A stretch of DNA of 64,000 nucleotides from the NCBI GenBank assembly GCA_033220425.1, contig CM065653.1:3844001-3908000 (forward strand), read 5' to 3'. Shown here piece after piece: positions 9,758 to 23,013 of this stretch. This DNA is from Lepraria neglecta (lineage: Eukaryota > Ascomycota > Lecanoromycetes > Lecanorales > Stereocaulaceae). The notes under the pieces are model-generated. The model was given only the letters and a program-made list of their open reading frames with translations. It ran no database searches and was not told the DNA's origin. Numbering within the stretch: position 1 is the stretch's first letter; every line of letters starts with the position of its first letter. Made by a program: the position numbers and the translations under genes.

Positions 9758-10123
9758 GACCAACATGAGCCTGCATTGGGGATGGATTTCCCTCCGATCA
9801 GAGGATGTGACTCGCGTTGCACCACATTGCGTTTGCGGAGTATGGGGAGGTCGATATGGTGAGAGCACTGATGGAGTTGGACCATCAAGGTGACATGCTC
9901 ATGGGGAGCGAGGATAAAGGAGCATATGGCACAGGGTAAAGGCTTCGCAATGTAAACTAGAAAAGCGGCCGGTAAAACCGCACGGTCTTGTAACAACACA
10001 TACGAAACTTGTCTATCTTTCCCTGAATAATCTTACAGTAACGCCATGACATCTGGGGTTCCCGGCTACACCAATGACCCTTCCTCTCCTACAATCCTCA
10101 ACTCCAATCTCCAACCCATTCTT
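9758..10123. other. Intergenic stretch between convergent genes
   Basis: Lies between the 3' ends of the membrane-protein gene (plus strand) and the DUF423 gene (minus strand). No feature seen. Confidence 0.5.
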
Positions 10124-10594
10124 TCACGGCCCACTAAAAGCCAACAAAACCCACCCACCCATCAACATCACAACCCCCAAAGGCGTCATAGCCGCCGCAA
10201 ACCCAAACAGATTATCCCCTATCTCGTTATTACTACTAACGTCCGACGCACAAATCACCCTAAGGTAGATGGAGCCCGAGAACAAAACCATTCCGATCGC
10301 GAGTAGATATGCTGCAAGGTCGTTTCTTGGCCCTGGGAGAGTTGTGATATACCTAAGATACAAGGGGTTTGAAGTCAGCAATTTTTGTAAAGTAGGCTTT
10401 AGATCAAGAGATGGTAAAGAGGGAGTCTGGGCTTACATCAACGCCAGCGAATGGACCATCTGATATTGCGCTGCGCGGTTGAAACTCATTATATTTGCGT
10501 GTCCTTTGTGGAGGTTGGTGTGTGCGCCGTAGGCATTTATGGCGATGCAGGTTGCGGTTGAGAGGGCGCCGAATTGGTAGAGGGAGGGAGACAT
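10124..10594 (-). CDS. DUF423 (YgdD/TMEM256-like) small membrane protein (128 aa)
   Basis: Two exons on the minus strand. Exon 1 (10437-10594) starts at ATG 10592-10594 and encodes FGALSTATCIAINAYGAHT, the family's first helix with its G-A-H turn. It then reads QYQMVHSLAL, the hallmark where bacterial members have WQT..QY...HALAL. An 84-nt intron (10353-10436; GTAAGC donor, GCTGAC branch, TTAG acceptor) leads to exon 2 (10124-10352), with two or three helices (LLAIGMVLFSGSIYLRVI and MTPLGGVV-like MTPLGVVMLMGGWVLLAF). The length is normal for the family. Members are four-helix inner or organelle membrane proteins of unknown function. The call rests on motif order and is strong. Confidence 0.9.
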
Positions 10595-11233
10595 GCTGAC
10601 TGTTCGTTGGTGTGCTCGATGGTGTTGGTGGAGAGGAAGGTCTTGATTGCGGGTGTGTTTGCGCTGATACTGTTGGAGGAAAAGTGATGGTTGATTGCGG
10701 GACTGCGGGCGCTGTTCTGGCGCTGCGCGGGAAGGCTTAACTAGAGGGTTGGGTAATGAACTAAGATCGAGATCGAGATTGTGGATTTGATGGAGATGGG
10801 GGATATTTATGGATTGGACACGCGGTCCTAAAACACAGGCGCAATTGTTGTTGACTCCGGTGCGATTCGGATGTTTTTGCACCGGAGGCTGAATGTTGGC
10901 GGTTGAAGGATCAGTGATCGACAGAGCCTCGGTTGCCCTTTCAAGGAATCCTACTCTCCTTGATAGACTCTAGGTTAGCCAGCTTGCAGCATTACCTTGC
11001 AAATTGCTCTGGAGTGTAATTAATCGCGAATGCTGTAAGCAATCGGATAGACGAGTGCGGCGTATGATGCAGAGGCCAGATGTCTGGTTTTCGGGGCTCT
11101 TGCTGTGGTGTAATATAAAGCAGAAGTACTGGCTGTCTATACCTCTCACCGAGCACTCTTCTCTTTACGCCTTAACAACAGGGTTGGATCAAGTACGGAA
11201 AGTGAATAATCATAGTCCAATTGTCAATTGACA
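10595..11233. other. Intergenic stretch
   Basis: Upstream region of the minus-strand DUF423 gene and of the dehydrogenase remnant. An open frame continuing upstream of the DUF423 ATG is not conserved-looking. Nothing else seen. Confidence 0.4.
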
Positions 11234-12377
11234 GATTTGGATCGCTGCTTCGTTCTCTTCGTGTTCGACCTCTTCAGCAAAAAGTTCGATCCTAGGACTC
11301 AGATCCTAGATCTCACGCGCAAAGTAGCGGTCGTGACTGGCCCAAAGTAGGTAGCCTAGTCCATATCTCGTGGCCTGTCACTGATAAAGTTTGCGTTCAT
11401 AGCGCTGGCTAAGGTTTCTACATCGCTGAGTACCTTGCGCTCAACGGGGCAAAAGTATACTGGTGCGGTCGTACACCAGAAAAGGCACAAGCTGCCTTTG
11501 CAAAATTCAATGGTCTGCATCCGGAGCATAAGGTGAAGGGGGAGCTGATTCGCTTGGCGTTGGATTTGGTAGATCCGAGGAACGCTGGCGCTGCTGCGAA
11601 AGCAATTCTGCAGAGGGAGAAGAGATTGGACATCTTAGTTCAGCACGCTCAAAGGGTTGAAAGATGTTGATTCATGCTGAAGGCGCAACAGCCAACAATG
11701 CAACAAGGGTGCCTACCATTCCATTTGAACTTACGCCCGACGGCATCGAAACTCTCGTTGCAATCAACCACATTGGTCATTTCGTCTTTACCACTTCGCT
11801 CCTGCCGCTGCTTCAAAGGACGGCCGAGCTCCCAAATTCCGATGTTCGCGTCATCACAATCAGCTCATCTAACCATACATCGCCAACTTCAGTCGACTTC
11901 ACATCCGAGGCCGCTTTCCAACTCACCCAAGGAAAGCCCGGCGCTGTGAATATTGATAGGTTTCTCACGGCTATAGTGCGGTACAGTTATACTAAACTCC
12001 TCAACGTGCTTTTCGCCAATGAGCTGCAGCGCCGCGTTCTCGCACCTGCCAAGAAGACGGTGACGAATCCGATTGTTTCGTTGAGCCTGAATCCGGGAAT
12101 TGTTGCAACGTCGGGAGTAGTGGGTAAGTTGCCACCCTTATTGAAAGTCCCGTTACAGATGTTTTCGACCAGTGCATTGGATGGGGCGGCAACAACGTTG
12201 GTTGCCGCTACAGCACCAGTGGTGAGGCAGAAGGCTGATCGATATTTTGGCTCTTACTTGAATCCTGGTGGCGCGCTGGGAAACAGTTCGGATTTGAGCT
12301 TGGATGCCGGGAAAGCGAGAGAGCTATGGTATTTGAGTGAGAACGCCGTGGCGGATGTCTTGAAAGGAGATAGGTAG
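11234..12377 (+). pseudogene. Short-chain dehydrogenase/reductase (SDR), inactivated
   Basis: A classical Rossmann-fold SDR of the retinol-dehydrogenase/WWOX-like type. The N-terminal strand VAVVTGP is followed by an intron (11347-11402) that restores TGPNAG.GF, the TGxxxGxG cofactor loop. A TAA (11410-11412) interrupts it. Downstream come YIAEYLALNGAKVYWCGRT (cofactor selectivity loop), LALDL.D and LDILV, then a frame break near 11650-11700 where NNAG should be. From about 11700 the frame is open: NHIGHFVFTTSLLPLL, ITISSSNHTSP (catalytic Ser), YSYTK (catalytic Tyr and Lys), LNPGIVAT, and a 3' end at 12377. I find no start codon near 11234. With the stop in the cofactor loop and the later frame loss, it should be non-functional unless the sequence is wrong. 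Confidence 0.75.
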
Positions 12378-13167
12378 AAGGGGCGAAACTTACCGAGAGT
12401 TGTAGATTTCAGAATAGAGAGGTAATAATATAGGGGAGCGGAATAGCGCGACGGAACACCCAATGCATCATCACTAGATAAAACTGAATGTTATTCGATC
12501 ATTCAAGGGTGAGATAGCAGAGTCAGGACAGCTCCACACAGCAAGTGAGACAATAAATGAGATGTTGAGCCACTAGGAGACGAAGCTTACATACCATGGC
12601 TCCGGCAGGTAGCTTGATCCGGGCAAGCAGTCTAGACCCGCAGCTATGTTACCGTAGGGATACTGAGCCCTGCTCGGGCTGGTCTAGAGGTCTCATTCTA
12701 GCTCGTAATTTGAAGGCATAACGAATTGATGCTGGTAAGGATGGTGTGCACGATGTCTCGGCTCAAGCGTTGAAAAGTATAATGAGATCTTGGCTCAAGT
12801 TCATCAAACTGATCATCATAATCATAGCCTTGAATTGAATGAGAGTCAGCAGCGGTGTAGATGAGACGATTTTGAGACTTGCGGTTTGTCAAGAAAGAAA
12901 GTTGTGGATGGTAAGGTTTCTACGCGGTTTCAAAAGCGGAAAAGCGTTTCGAAAGATAGCGCGTCTTACATAAGCCGGCAATCTATTCTCACCCACCCGT
13001 CATTACTCGCTCCCTTTCCCCACTTTTCAAGTTTTCACCGCCCCAGCCCTGTATCGTAACCCCTTCGCCCACCCACTTCAGCCTCCGCTATCGTATCATT
13101 CGCCATCACCAACCATCCGATACAAGCCCATACAATACAAAACGAACCACCCCCATCGACAATCAGC
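12378..13167. other. Intergenic stretch with pyrimidine-rich promoter
   Basis: No gene. The last 180 bases before 13168 are C/T- and A/C-rich, as in many filamentous-fungal promoters near transcription starts, and precede a well-supported ATG. Confidence 0.45.
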
Positions 13168-14180
13168 ATGGGCAGAATAGGTGACGGTGACGTTCACGCT
13201 GCTTACGTCGAGTTCCGCGCAAAGGAGTCTGATAAGGTAATTGCTCCTCCCCATCACCAACATCATCACATCAACTTCATCACCGCCATCATCACCAATG
13301 CAGGGTCTTATCAATGTAACAGTGTCTCTCGGCACAATGCATCTACTGCCAATCTGTACGAGCCAAAAACACCTCCCGTCAACGCCAACACCTCCTCGAG
13401 TGTCCCAACTACCTCAGTGCCATGAAGGAGCACAACCCTGACAACCCAATCTTGCATGAATCCATTAACGGCACACCCACCGTCACGCCTGCTAAGCCTC
13501 CCAAGAAGCGGGACCATGATACTATGATCAGTGGCTTCCAGGGCGACTCCTCCGCGTCGCGTTCGTTTCCTATTCCTAAGCCGGTCCTTGAGCGTGACTT
13601 CCAGATGAGTGTCCAGTTGAACCCTAAGATCTCGGTTGGGCCGGGCATTTGGGGGCAGAGGAATTGGGTTAGCTATATCTCTGGGCATTGGAATGGACGT
13701 TGGGGGAAGGGCACTGTCGTTGTAAGTCATCAACACCCTCGTCTCTCCTTCACCATCCTCTCCTCCTTCGCAACACAACACTGACAATACCTTCTCCTAC
13801 TAGCCCGGCGGCCAAGACAAACAACTCGTCGCACCCGACCTCTCCACCCACCTCGATTCCTCCTACCTCCTTCAAACCCACGACCACCCTCCCGCCTACA
13901 TTAGTGTCAAGAATGAAGGCTGGCGCGTCGGCCCTCGCGAGGTGCTCGAGAAGCTCAATAACCCTGCTGAGGCGGACGAAGTCGACCCCAAGACTTACTC
14001 TTTCAGACTATACATCCATATGGAGACTGGCGATCAGAGGTATCTACATCTGAATACGGGGATGTGGATTGGAAGTGGGATTAGGAGGGGCACTGAGGGT
14101 ATGTGACGAGTTGGCTTCTTGTTTGGTGAAGATTGCTAACTCTTATTGCAGTCATCTACGATGCCTATCGTGTCATCTGA
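13168..14180 (+). CDS. BED-like zinc finger plus DUF3237 protein (263 aa)
   Basis: Four exons: 13168-13236, 13323-13721, 13804-14098, 14152-14180; all phases close and the stop is TGA 14178-14180. After a 23-residue first exon, exon 2 starts with a finger of spacing C-x2-C-x13-H-x3-C (CIYCQSVRAKNTSRQRQHLLEC would be the span; key residues are the two CxxC cysteines, His and last Cys). The DUF3237 fold follows: WVSYISGHWNGRWGKGTV, GGQD, AYISVKNEGWRVGPREVL, YSFRLYIHMETGDQRYLHLNTGMWIGSG and a closing VIYDAYRVI. DUF3237 is a small beta-barrel of unknown biochemistry. The finger suggests nucleic-acid or protein binding; its joining to DUF3237 recurs, as I recall, in other ascomycetes. The gene looks intact. 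Confidence 0.88.
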
Positions 14181-15008
14181 GCATCACTTTCGCCTAGCCT
14201 CATCACTCTTCGACCTTGCCTTTCGGTTCTACATTCTCCAACATCTTGCTACTTCGGCGTCGGAACTTAACGATTTCTTTTCCCTAGCCGGCCTTACCCA
14301 CGTCCGGCTTGCCAGGATGAGGAGCAGTTCATCTAGCTCACTTGCACTCTACATTCTTCGATTATCTTCTCCGCCATCGAGTTTGGAGGATTTTTCTACG
14401 ATGGCTAACCTTGCTCACGGCTCTATTAGGCTCGAATTAGGAGCGATTAGTGCCAGCTTGCTTCTATACTTGTACAAAATTTTAGGACCATGCTAGTTGA
14501 CTTCTCGTACCTTTCGACCTCAAGAATCAGAAGCTTCTTCTAATCAATTGCCCCCAGTCCCTCTATTGCGTGCCCGTGAATCGATTGAGAACGTTGCTGA
14601 CCGCTTGCCAGCCTCGCTCGTGACGCCGGCTCTACCTTGCTCACTTGCCGTGAGTCTGCTCTACCTCACTTGCGTGATCTCTGTTCTCACTTTGCTAGAA
14701 CTTGCGTGAAGCGCGCAAACTTCGCTGGATTCCCCAGGTGAAGTGTGTTAGCGTGGACTTCAACGGGTATTTAATCACATCCAGTCCTCCATCCTCCTTC
14801 CACTCCCATCACCCAAACACTCTCACCCTTCATCCACACCAAAGCTCTCCCATTCCCAATACATCTATTCCATCTTCCATCTTCTATGTCTTGTCTTGAT
14901 GTATGTCCGCATGTGTTCTCTGTTTGTGCTATATAAATAGAGCGCAGATTACTGCACACTGCTGCTATTGATCCAAACTAAGATTGTATCTCTCACATTC
15001 TCTTTCAA
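14181..15008. other. Intergenic stretch
   Basis: Open frames here are short, low-complexity (Ser/Pro/Leu) and without domain. A TATAAATAG near 14932-14940 is a plausible TATA box for the relic that follows. Confidence 0.35.
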
Positions 15009-15440
15009 CTTCTCGTCGGCGACTCCGCAAGCCGCACTTGGGAGATTCTACCGAATAGCTCTGACAAGATCTCAATTGCTTACCTCGCGCCTGACCCTCA
15101 GATTAATCTGAGGGAGGACTCTCTAGAGAAGTACAATCGCTTGTACAACCTATTGCATACGATCCAGCATACCGTGGCTCCCTTGAGACAGACATAGAAA
15201 GCTGTCTGGCTTCCGTCACATAGCGCGGACGAGACTTTGGAAGAGCTCGCATCTACGATATCCGAACTATGTGCCATCCATGCGAAACGTGACGTGTCCA
15301 CTCATAAGCTCTCACTCAAGCCATTCTCCTCCGAAAGTCTTTATCCATCGTATGGGCGAAAGCTACAAGCAACGAGAGTCAGCGGACGCAGGCGTCTTGT
15401 CAATTCTCCCATTTTCCATGGTATACCTGACCTCCCTTGA
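15009..15440 (+). pseudogene. Unidentified coding relic with one internal stop
   Basis: One frame runs 143 codons with a single TAG (about 15196). It has protein-like composition: alternating charged and hydrophobic residues such as EILPNSSDKISIAYLAPDP and LEKYNRLYNLLHTIQ, then DETLEELASTISELCA. No ATG or family is evident. The single internal stop may be a C-to-T change. I cannot say what it was. Confidence 0.25.
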
Positions 15441-18400
15441 TCTACTCACTGGCAATGTGCTTGAAGGAACCGGACTCCGCTTCATCATAGCCTGCAGCTC
15501 AACAGCGGTGCATCCTCCGCCGACTACAGAGCACATGGCATGTGATCATCTTTGCGGCAGAGTGTATGCAAATGGCCGTGGTCATTCAGCAGGACGATCT
15601 CGAATAAGTCAGAAAGTTGTACTGCTTGAAGGAGCCTTGTGGAGTGGGATGGGGAATGGGAGGAGCACGGTACCCCAGTTTCGTGAAACACTCAGATCGG
15701 TTTGGAGGAGAGCTCACTTGGACTTTGACTGATAGAATTGATTCTTTTCTTTGTCATCTCCTACGATCTAACTAACACATTGTGGTGCATACAACACGCG
15801 CTTTCATTTGAATACCATTCCCCTTATTCCAACTCACAAATTCACCGACGACTCTCCCACCTCCACACAGTACTGATCAAAACGGAGACAGCTATCGACA
15901 CCGACGTTACAGAACTCAGACGAGACTTTGCAGCAGCCTACCTTACACGACGAATGTGAACCTTTGAACTATCCATGCAAAACGCGATTTATCTGTGAAT
16001 GTTCCACACCACTCTAACGCTTCCAAACCAACGTGCCTTTCTTGTTGCGTACAACGATGAGTCGTTTATCCTTTCAAAGGTGCTAATCTACCCGGTGTGG
16101 AAATGGCAGAAAACCAAGCACATCGAATCTCTCAATGAACACACCCCACATTGAATTGAATGAGTGGTCAGAGGACATGCGGGAGCATTTGTCTTTACAA
16201 ACAGCAACGGCTTCTTAGCATCAACGAGTACAATCCACCACACATTTATTGATACTTCGAAGCAGAAATTAACAAACATGGATGCTACCCAGCATCACAT
16301 CGATAGAAGCAGTTGGTTCACCCGAATTGAAATCAATCAGGGGAGCAATTGTTTGGTGATTGTATCGTAGCTTCTAGGAAGCACATTGTGAAGAAGATAG
16401 TAGCAGACGCTAAAAGAATCGCGCCTCACTACCGCTCGCCCATCCTCCCCACCTCCAATCCTTTCTACCCTCCCAGCATCAGCGGTGAAGCACGACAGGG
16501 CTCCGCTCCGGCAGCCGAGCATACGACGAGATTCAGGCCAGCGAAGACGCTGGTCCGCCGCCTTGGAAGTCTAGTCCCTCGCCTAAGGCTCCCGCAATTG
16601 ATTACGAATCTGATCAGAGTACTACCTATCCGACCCTTTAACAGCGAATTCACATAGATATGTTCTCTGTCGTCAATGAACAGCAAGGTCGACGAGAAGG
16701 GTCAGTCTTGTCCCAAACGCTTTGCGATCGCGAGATAGACGACTTAGCGTTGGTTCAACAACCAGAACAGGCTAGGAGGTGGTATCCCTACAATCGCGGA
16801 AAGATGTCAGCTACGACTACTGGATGATTCACAAATACAAAATGTTATACCAAGATTCACTATCCGAGGTGGATTAGACTGCCCCCATTTACAACTGAAA
16901 TTCGCTGTCAAACATCGCAATCAGCCCTATGATCACGAAGTGGTGACAACTAATCCTCCTGCCTGCACCCAACTATAGAGGGGCAGACACCTCGCGGCCA
17001 ATCGCTCAGCTGGGTCGAGCAGATCCTGACCCAACCCCCCGAACATGGTGAAGCCGTTATACCTTGAAGCGGTGAACGCCATTCTCCTGAAGCCACTCGG
17101 TCACCTCAAGCTGGATGCAGTCCATGCCATTAGGTACTGTTATGCTACGATGGCTAAATACAATACAACGACAATCTCATTGACTATATTACCGGAGGAC
17201 CTGAAGCTGTTGCCAATCACGATCAGGAAATCTAGGAAAGCATTACGAAAACTGTTTTAATATGCATCTCAGCGTAGCTTCAAGAAAGGTGCAAGGTCGC
17301 TTTCATCGCTGGATGTATCACCCCGACATCAATGCGGAGCTTAGACCAAGCCGCTGGGACACCCAGCAGATGCTGGACGTGTACAAGGCAAAAACACTCG
17401 TCACGGCTGGATGCCCCTGGGAGGGCACGGTGAACTAGACATGGGACATGTAGCTCTACAATGGAGCATTATTTTTGCTCAACGGGTGGGGATGCCCTCA
17501 AAGCAGGGTTGGGACGGATCTACCCCGCCGGAAACGAAACGGCTCGTAATGCACGTGAGCTGCAGGTTGATGTTTTTGTAGCCTGGCTACATAGGTTGGA
17601 GAATGATTCCACGTACGTAGATTAGTAGCCAACCGCTGCTGATCTGCTATCATTTTCATCAGGCGAAGTTCTTCCCAAGATGCGCTTCCAGGCTTATTTT
17701 GAGTGCGAGGAACCTAACTTCTGATAACGTCACTCGTGCGCGAACCGCAGTCTCTGAAGTCATATTAATATATCGTGATGATGGGCTTGAGACTGTCAAG
17801 CAGTCAAGGCGGCTTCAAACCCATCACAACGCATTGACTTAGCCCGAGAGTCTCAAGCAACTTCTGACATTTCATGCAGCTCTACACAAAAATTCTAAAC
17901 TACCATTCAGCGTTCACATTCTTCTCCCGCACTTGAGGATTTGCTCAAAGTCATATTGAGTGAAACAGTCGATGCTGTGCTATGTTGATACAGAGTTCAC
18001 GAAGATTCAATCATTCCTCGAGGTGAGATATCAGGTCAGAAATGGGGGTGAGTGTGATACAGACCATCGACCTAACCATGCGATCAAGATGATATTGCAG
18101 GAGAGCACAGACTCGTTATCCAAGCCAGATAAATTTCGGAGGCTAGTTGCCATCCGATGAATCTCACCTTACCACTCGACTATGTTCACTTTCGTCATAC
18201 TCTTCTCTTGTATGTATTATACACATTTCCAGGATTTAGGCTTTTGTCTGATGCTTCTTGGTGCTGTTAGTGGTGCACTGCACAAGTCTAGAGGGGATCA
18301 AGATGTTTTGACGCTGGAATATCGCCATAATGACTATATCTGCACGAACACACACAACGATGGCAGGAATTTGCCGTCACACCTTGGCTATCATAAAATT

Positions 18401-21400
18401 CTTGCTTGTCTTGAATACTGTCAAACCACGTCGCGAGTTCATAGCAAAGACCTGAGCTCGAAGTTAACCTTTCTCAAGATTAAGAAGCCATATTGATAAT
18501 TGAGGTTGGGGTTGCATTGGAGCGATCGAACGTTCACGCATTATTCCGGCTCACGTTGAATACGAATCAGTAACACCCCGAATATAGGTCACGATCATGC
18601 CGTCGTAGCATCCGCAGATATAGGTGGAGCTTAGTGCTTGCCTTTCGACTCATCGCTCACTGGAACTCGGCTATTTCGTCTTCAAGCAAAGTAACCAACC
18701 AACAACATACTGGGGCCAAACAGATGGCGAGAAAGAAAGAAATTGCAAATTGAGGTAGTTGTTCGTACTCAAGACTTACAGACAGCCGTTAGTCTGAAGA
18801 TATTTTCAACATCATTCATCTACACTCACGGTACGTTTGAGCTCAGTATTAGCATTCTCAAGTACAAAGATGAGTCCTCCTGGACGGAGGGCTGCGTAGA
18901 GATGTTTCGGAGAGATTTTCGCTGTCTTTTGTTGAAATAGGAGGTGCTACGACGATGTCCCTTACCTATTCTTCGGTGATCGGCACATAGTTATCCCACA
19001 CATCATTCTCGTTCGTTTATGGGGACTCAGGAATGCTCGTTACGCGTCAGCAAATCAGATCTCTCAGAACTTCAAAGCATAATGACTCCCAAGGGGGTTG
19101 AAACTGATGCCTGTACTCATTACCTGCGCCTCAGCTACTTCGTTTATCTCCATACCCTGTTCCAGGAATTTGCACATGGCATCCTGCTAGTCTTTCCCTT
19201 GAAAGCTACAACTCGGGAGTATTGATTTAACTCATAGTGTCGCATGTGCCCTGTCAAGCGAGCTACTGCTCAGTGTATGCGAGACAAATGCCGCTTGGCC
19301 AGCTGAAAAATCGACTGGACTTGAATATCAGATTGACAACGGAGGGTACGTGTGGATTCTGACTTCTACCGGATCCTCAAACGAGGTCACATTATCAGCT
19401 CACTCTTCCTAGCCGAACGACTGTATTCCCTAGGAACGAGTCCAGTTCTCTTCTTCATCTGTGACCCGAGTATTCAGCGAACCCTGCAGTCGACTCCGGT
19501 GACGTACCGACCGCGACCGCGGAGAAAGTCCTCAAAGCGCAAGCGTGACGACGAAGTGGAAGATCCAGAGGTTGCAAAATTCAACTTAGACTCGCAAAAA
19601 CCTGACCGCTGATACTCTTTGCTAAATGCGTAGTCACTATGCTTTGCTCTTTCTGCTGTAGTACATTGAAAGCGATTGCAACATCGACATTCTGCTGGCC
19701 GCGTAGGCTTTTACTTACCTCATAGCAGTATTCTAAGGTAGGCTACATTTCATGTCCTCTACGATGGTCCACGCAAAGCAGAGGATACGAGGGATTTATT
19801 GCTCTGTTGGGAAAGTATAAATGATATCTACGTATTGTGTCGCTGGACCTATGTCAATCTTCAAGAACACGACTGCTCACTTCGAGGTACGAGCGCATTG
19901 TACTGGCACCTTTGATCATTCCCTAGTCTGAGGCAAGGTCTCAAGTTCAACCGGAGACTTCGCACGCAAATTTCCTACTTGTCGACAGACTCAAGATTGT
20001 CTAGGTAAATCTCAAGCACAATCATCAAAGACCTTTGCTCCAATGGCTACGGCATGTAGTGAATAATCACTAGCTCAGAGTGGATGATCTCACTGTGCAA
20101 GTACCCAGAGATGCAGACATTATCTGTGGCTTTACTTTTCTCGATGGTCGTCTAAAGAATGTGTGTATTTCATCTGTACCTGGTATTTTCTAGCCACTGG
20201 TAATCGTTGCTGCACATGAGCATCCCTGTTGAATCTGAAATCGTCTGTGGCTCTAGTCCCAGAGACTGAAAATGGCGAAAACCTTCCTACAAAACTTGGA
20301 AACAGGAGAAATGCACGACTTCGGGTTTTTCTCACACGCTAATTTCAATCGACGAGTAGAATATGTTTTCATACGATGCGACAGCGTATACAGACATCTG
20401 GCGCTCTGTACTTCTACCCCTTATCTTTTGTTCGACAACTCTATGTGGAAGCCTCGCAGAAACTTAAGCAACATCACCCGCAACAGCAGCAATAATTTAT
20501 GCTGCGGTGCTGATCACTAATGGCTTCCTTGTGATCTTGGAGTTGGAGGATCCAGTCAAGCAAATCGAGGTGCCTCACTATGTCAAAATGCCGGTAGAAG
20601 TTCGTCGAGTTATCTTCGGAACCAATCGCTGACGGCATTGGCTAGAAAACGCCTTACACGAGTTCCGGCAAGCTAGAACTCCAGCCAAGTGACTTCATTT
20701 TCGCACGTTGATATTACTAAGTCTCGATTTGCATTGAGCATTTGGTGGCTCCTGCGGGGACGACGGGAAAGCAGCAGGCTGAGCGGACCGGGCTTTATAA
20801 AGAGCGAACTAGAGCTCAGAGAAAGGCTTTTAGGCTTGACCGAACCCTGACTTTATGGAGACGATGCTATTATGTGCAGTACGACGGAGATGATGGAGAT
20901 GATGGCTTTCTGGCGAGCTATATCGTATCAATTGCGTTCGGTACAAGAAAAATCTCCTTAAGGCACCAAAAGACCTGATCAGCCTCCTCGAATAGCATTC
21001 CGGTATCAGGCTTTGTATCTCAAGACCTATGATGCCGCTGCTAAGCCAGAGAACCCGTTTCTCATGCCGATTGGCTTTGCTCTACCTCGCGCCGATAAGG
21101 ACATGCGAGAGAGCATCTACTCTCAAATCGCGACCTGCAACCCTACGATCTAAGCATCAAATGCGGTACGCTATGGTAGATAGCTTATAGGCGAATGGGC
21201 AAGAACACTGGCAAGACAGCAATGGCGAAGAGCGCAACAAGGGCGCAGAACAAAAGAGGTCGTCAGAGGACCTGCAGGATGCTGCAAAAATGCTTCTCGG
21301 GCATGATAAGGGCGAGGATGAGCAACCGCGCAAAATCTCAAGGACGATGACTATTTTCACATGAGCAAAGCCAACCGCCAGCATTATGAGCGGTGCAGAG

Positions 21401-22630
21401 CCCAACTAAACGGCCATCTGCAGGGGGAAATTGACCGCATTACCGCCATAACGACCATGAAGATGGAGAACGAAGCAGCGAAAATGGGCTATGCCCAGCA
21501 GGAAGTGCGGGATGCCTATGGGACAAATGTTTCCCCGTGTTCTCACGGAAGTGGAAGTCAGAGGTATTGTTTTTGATGCGAAATATAACCGCGAAATATC
21601 CGGACTCTGCATGATTGTAATACAGTATTCGACTATCGGCGGTGTGGTCGTCCGATTGACCCACAGTAGACTGGTCATTACCTTCACGGCTGCTAGCTTC
21701 TGGAAAAGACCTCGACAGAGTCAGAGCAGCCCACCATATGGCATCAACGACAGAGCTTCCAGCAGGGTGCTTGCCCGCCAACACCTCCGACACCTCACAC
21801 CACGCTGTGGCTCGACTATGGCAGACTGCTCGAGAGAAGATCTATCGCCCCAACCATTGCTCTGCACCCAATACCAAATACGGTACCGATTCCTCAGAGA
21901 AGAACAATTTGTCTACGCATGTGGAAGAAAAGCACCCGAGGCCGATCTCTAGTCACCTTTGCATTAGTAGAATTCCTCCTTTCGCAACCTTAGATGATCT
22001 GGCGAGGAGAAACTTCCGCTGTCAATGGCTGGGAGGAGCAAGAAATGGAGGAGATGCTCGAGGAGCCTCGGCGCCGAGCTTAGTCAATACAAAGCTTGTC
22101 AATCATGCCAGGAGCCGATCTCTTACCGGTGCAACTGGTACCGCAGGCTCATCTGCAAAGCCTTTGAGGCAATCAGTGCGTAAAGATCCCAGTCCCTCAA
22201 TATGCGAATTTAAACTTTTGAGCAGGTGCGTAGCCTCATCGCTTGGTTTGTTGTTAGTGTAATCCCCTGATGCTCAGATACCGGGGGAAACCGGTCAGTA
22301 CTATAGTAGAGATCTCCTCCCCGCTTGTCGCCCTGCACGAAAGTTTTCATATCAAAACGAGTGACGATGACAAGATTGTTGGAACACTTTCCAGTGCAGC
22401 CCAAAAATCAGCGTTTTATCAGCGTTGACGTTGACAGTGCTACCCTGCGCGAGCACGACTTCGAAGCTGAGGACATGGTCCGATACAAAGCCTTTTTGTG
22501 TGGAAGAAAAAGTGATTCCGCCTGTAGCTGCTAGAACACTTCTAGTTCAAGGAGTCAAACAGCCTGCCTTGAAGATATAATGCCCCAATACCTCCTTGCA
22601 AAGACCTGCCGCTAGCAACGGCGAGTCTAT
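15441..22630. other. 7.2-kb gene-poor stretch with coding debris
   Basis: No intact gene on either strand. Open frames are below about 175 codons, overlap on both strands and lack domains. Some debris looks once-coding, for example 17270-17440 (FHRWMYHPDINAELRPSRW), 19352-19612 (basic RKSSKRKRDDE patch) and 21361-21530 (a charged helical segment), but none is recognisable. A decayed transposon or gene graveyard is the simplest reading. Confidence 0.5.
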
Positions 22631-23013
22631 TCGCTACAGTGGGACTGTGGGTTAGTGTGTCTCATGATCAGATGCGGTTTCAGCCATGCGCCATGACCAT
22701 GGGCCATAGCGAGAGATCCGTGCTTCCTGAGAGCACTATTTGTATGAGCATCCCACCAGCAGTTGGCTCTTCAGTCGAGTTCATCTCTTTCAGAGCCATA
22801 GCAGTTCTTTCCCGCCCACCCGCACCTTATACATAGCCTATATATAGCCTATCTACACTCCAGGTCTATGCCGCCTAGGCATGGGAGTTTTCTAGCGCTG
22901 GGGCACCTGTTGTAGCCTTTCTAGGCCTGCTAGCCCTGGCGTTAGACCGCCCAAGCATCTATTTACATATCCACTTGTGCCGGTGTGTATAGCTTCAGGA
23001 GTGAGAACACTAA
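22631..23013. repeat. 383-bp dispersed repeat, copy 2
   Basis: Same length and orientation as 2825-3207, about 98 percent identical. The flanks differ completely from copy 1 (left ...gtctat, right tagcatcaag...), which sets the boundaries. Here the terminal CACTAACCC of copy 1 is replaced after CACTAA. Confidence 0.85.

Noticed and set aside
10433-10882. 149-codon minus-strand frame taken as one protein
   Set aside because: Only the part from the ATG at 10592-10594 matches DUF423; the upstream part is non-conserved leader, and the true second exon lies past an intron.
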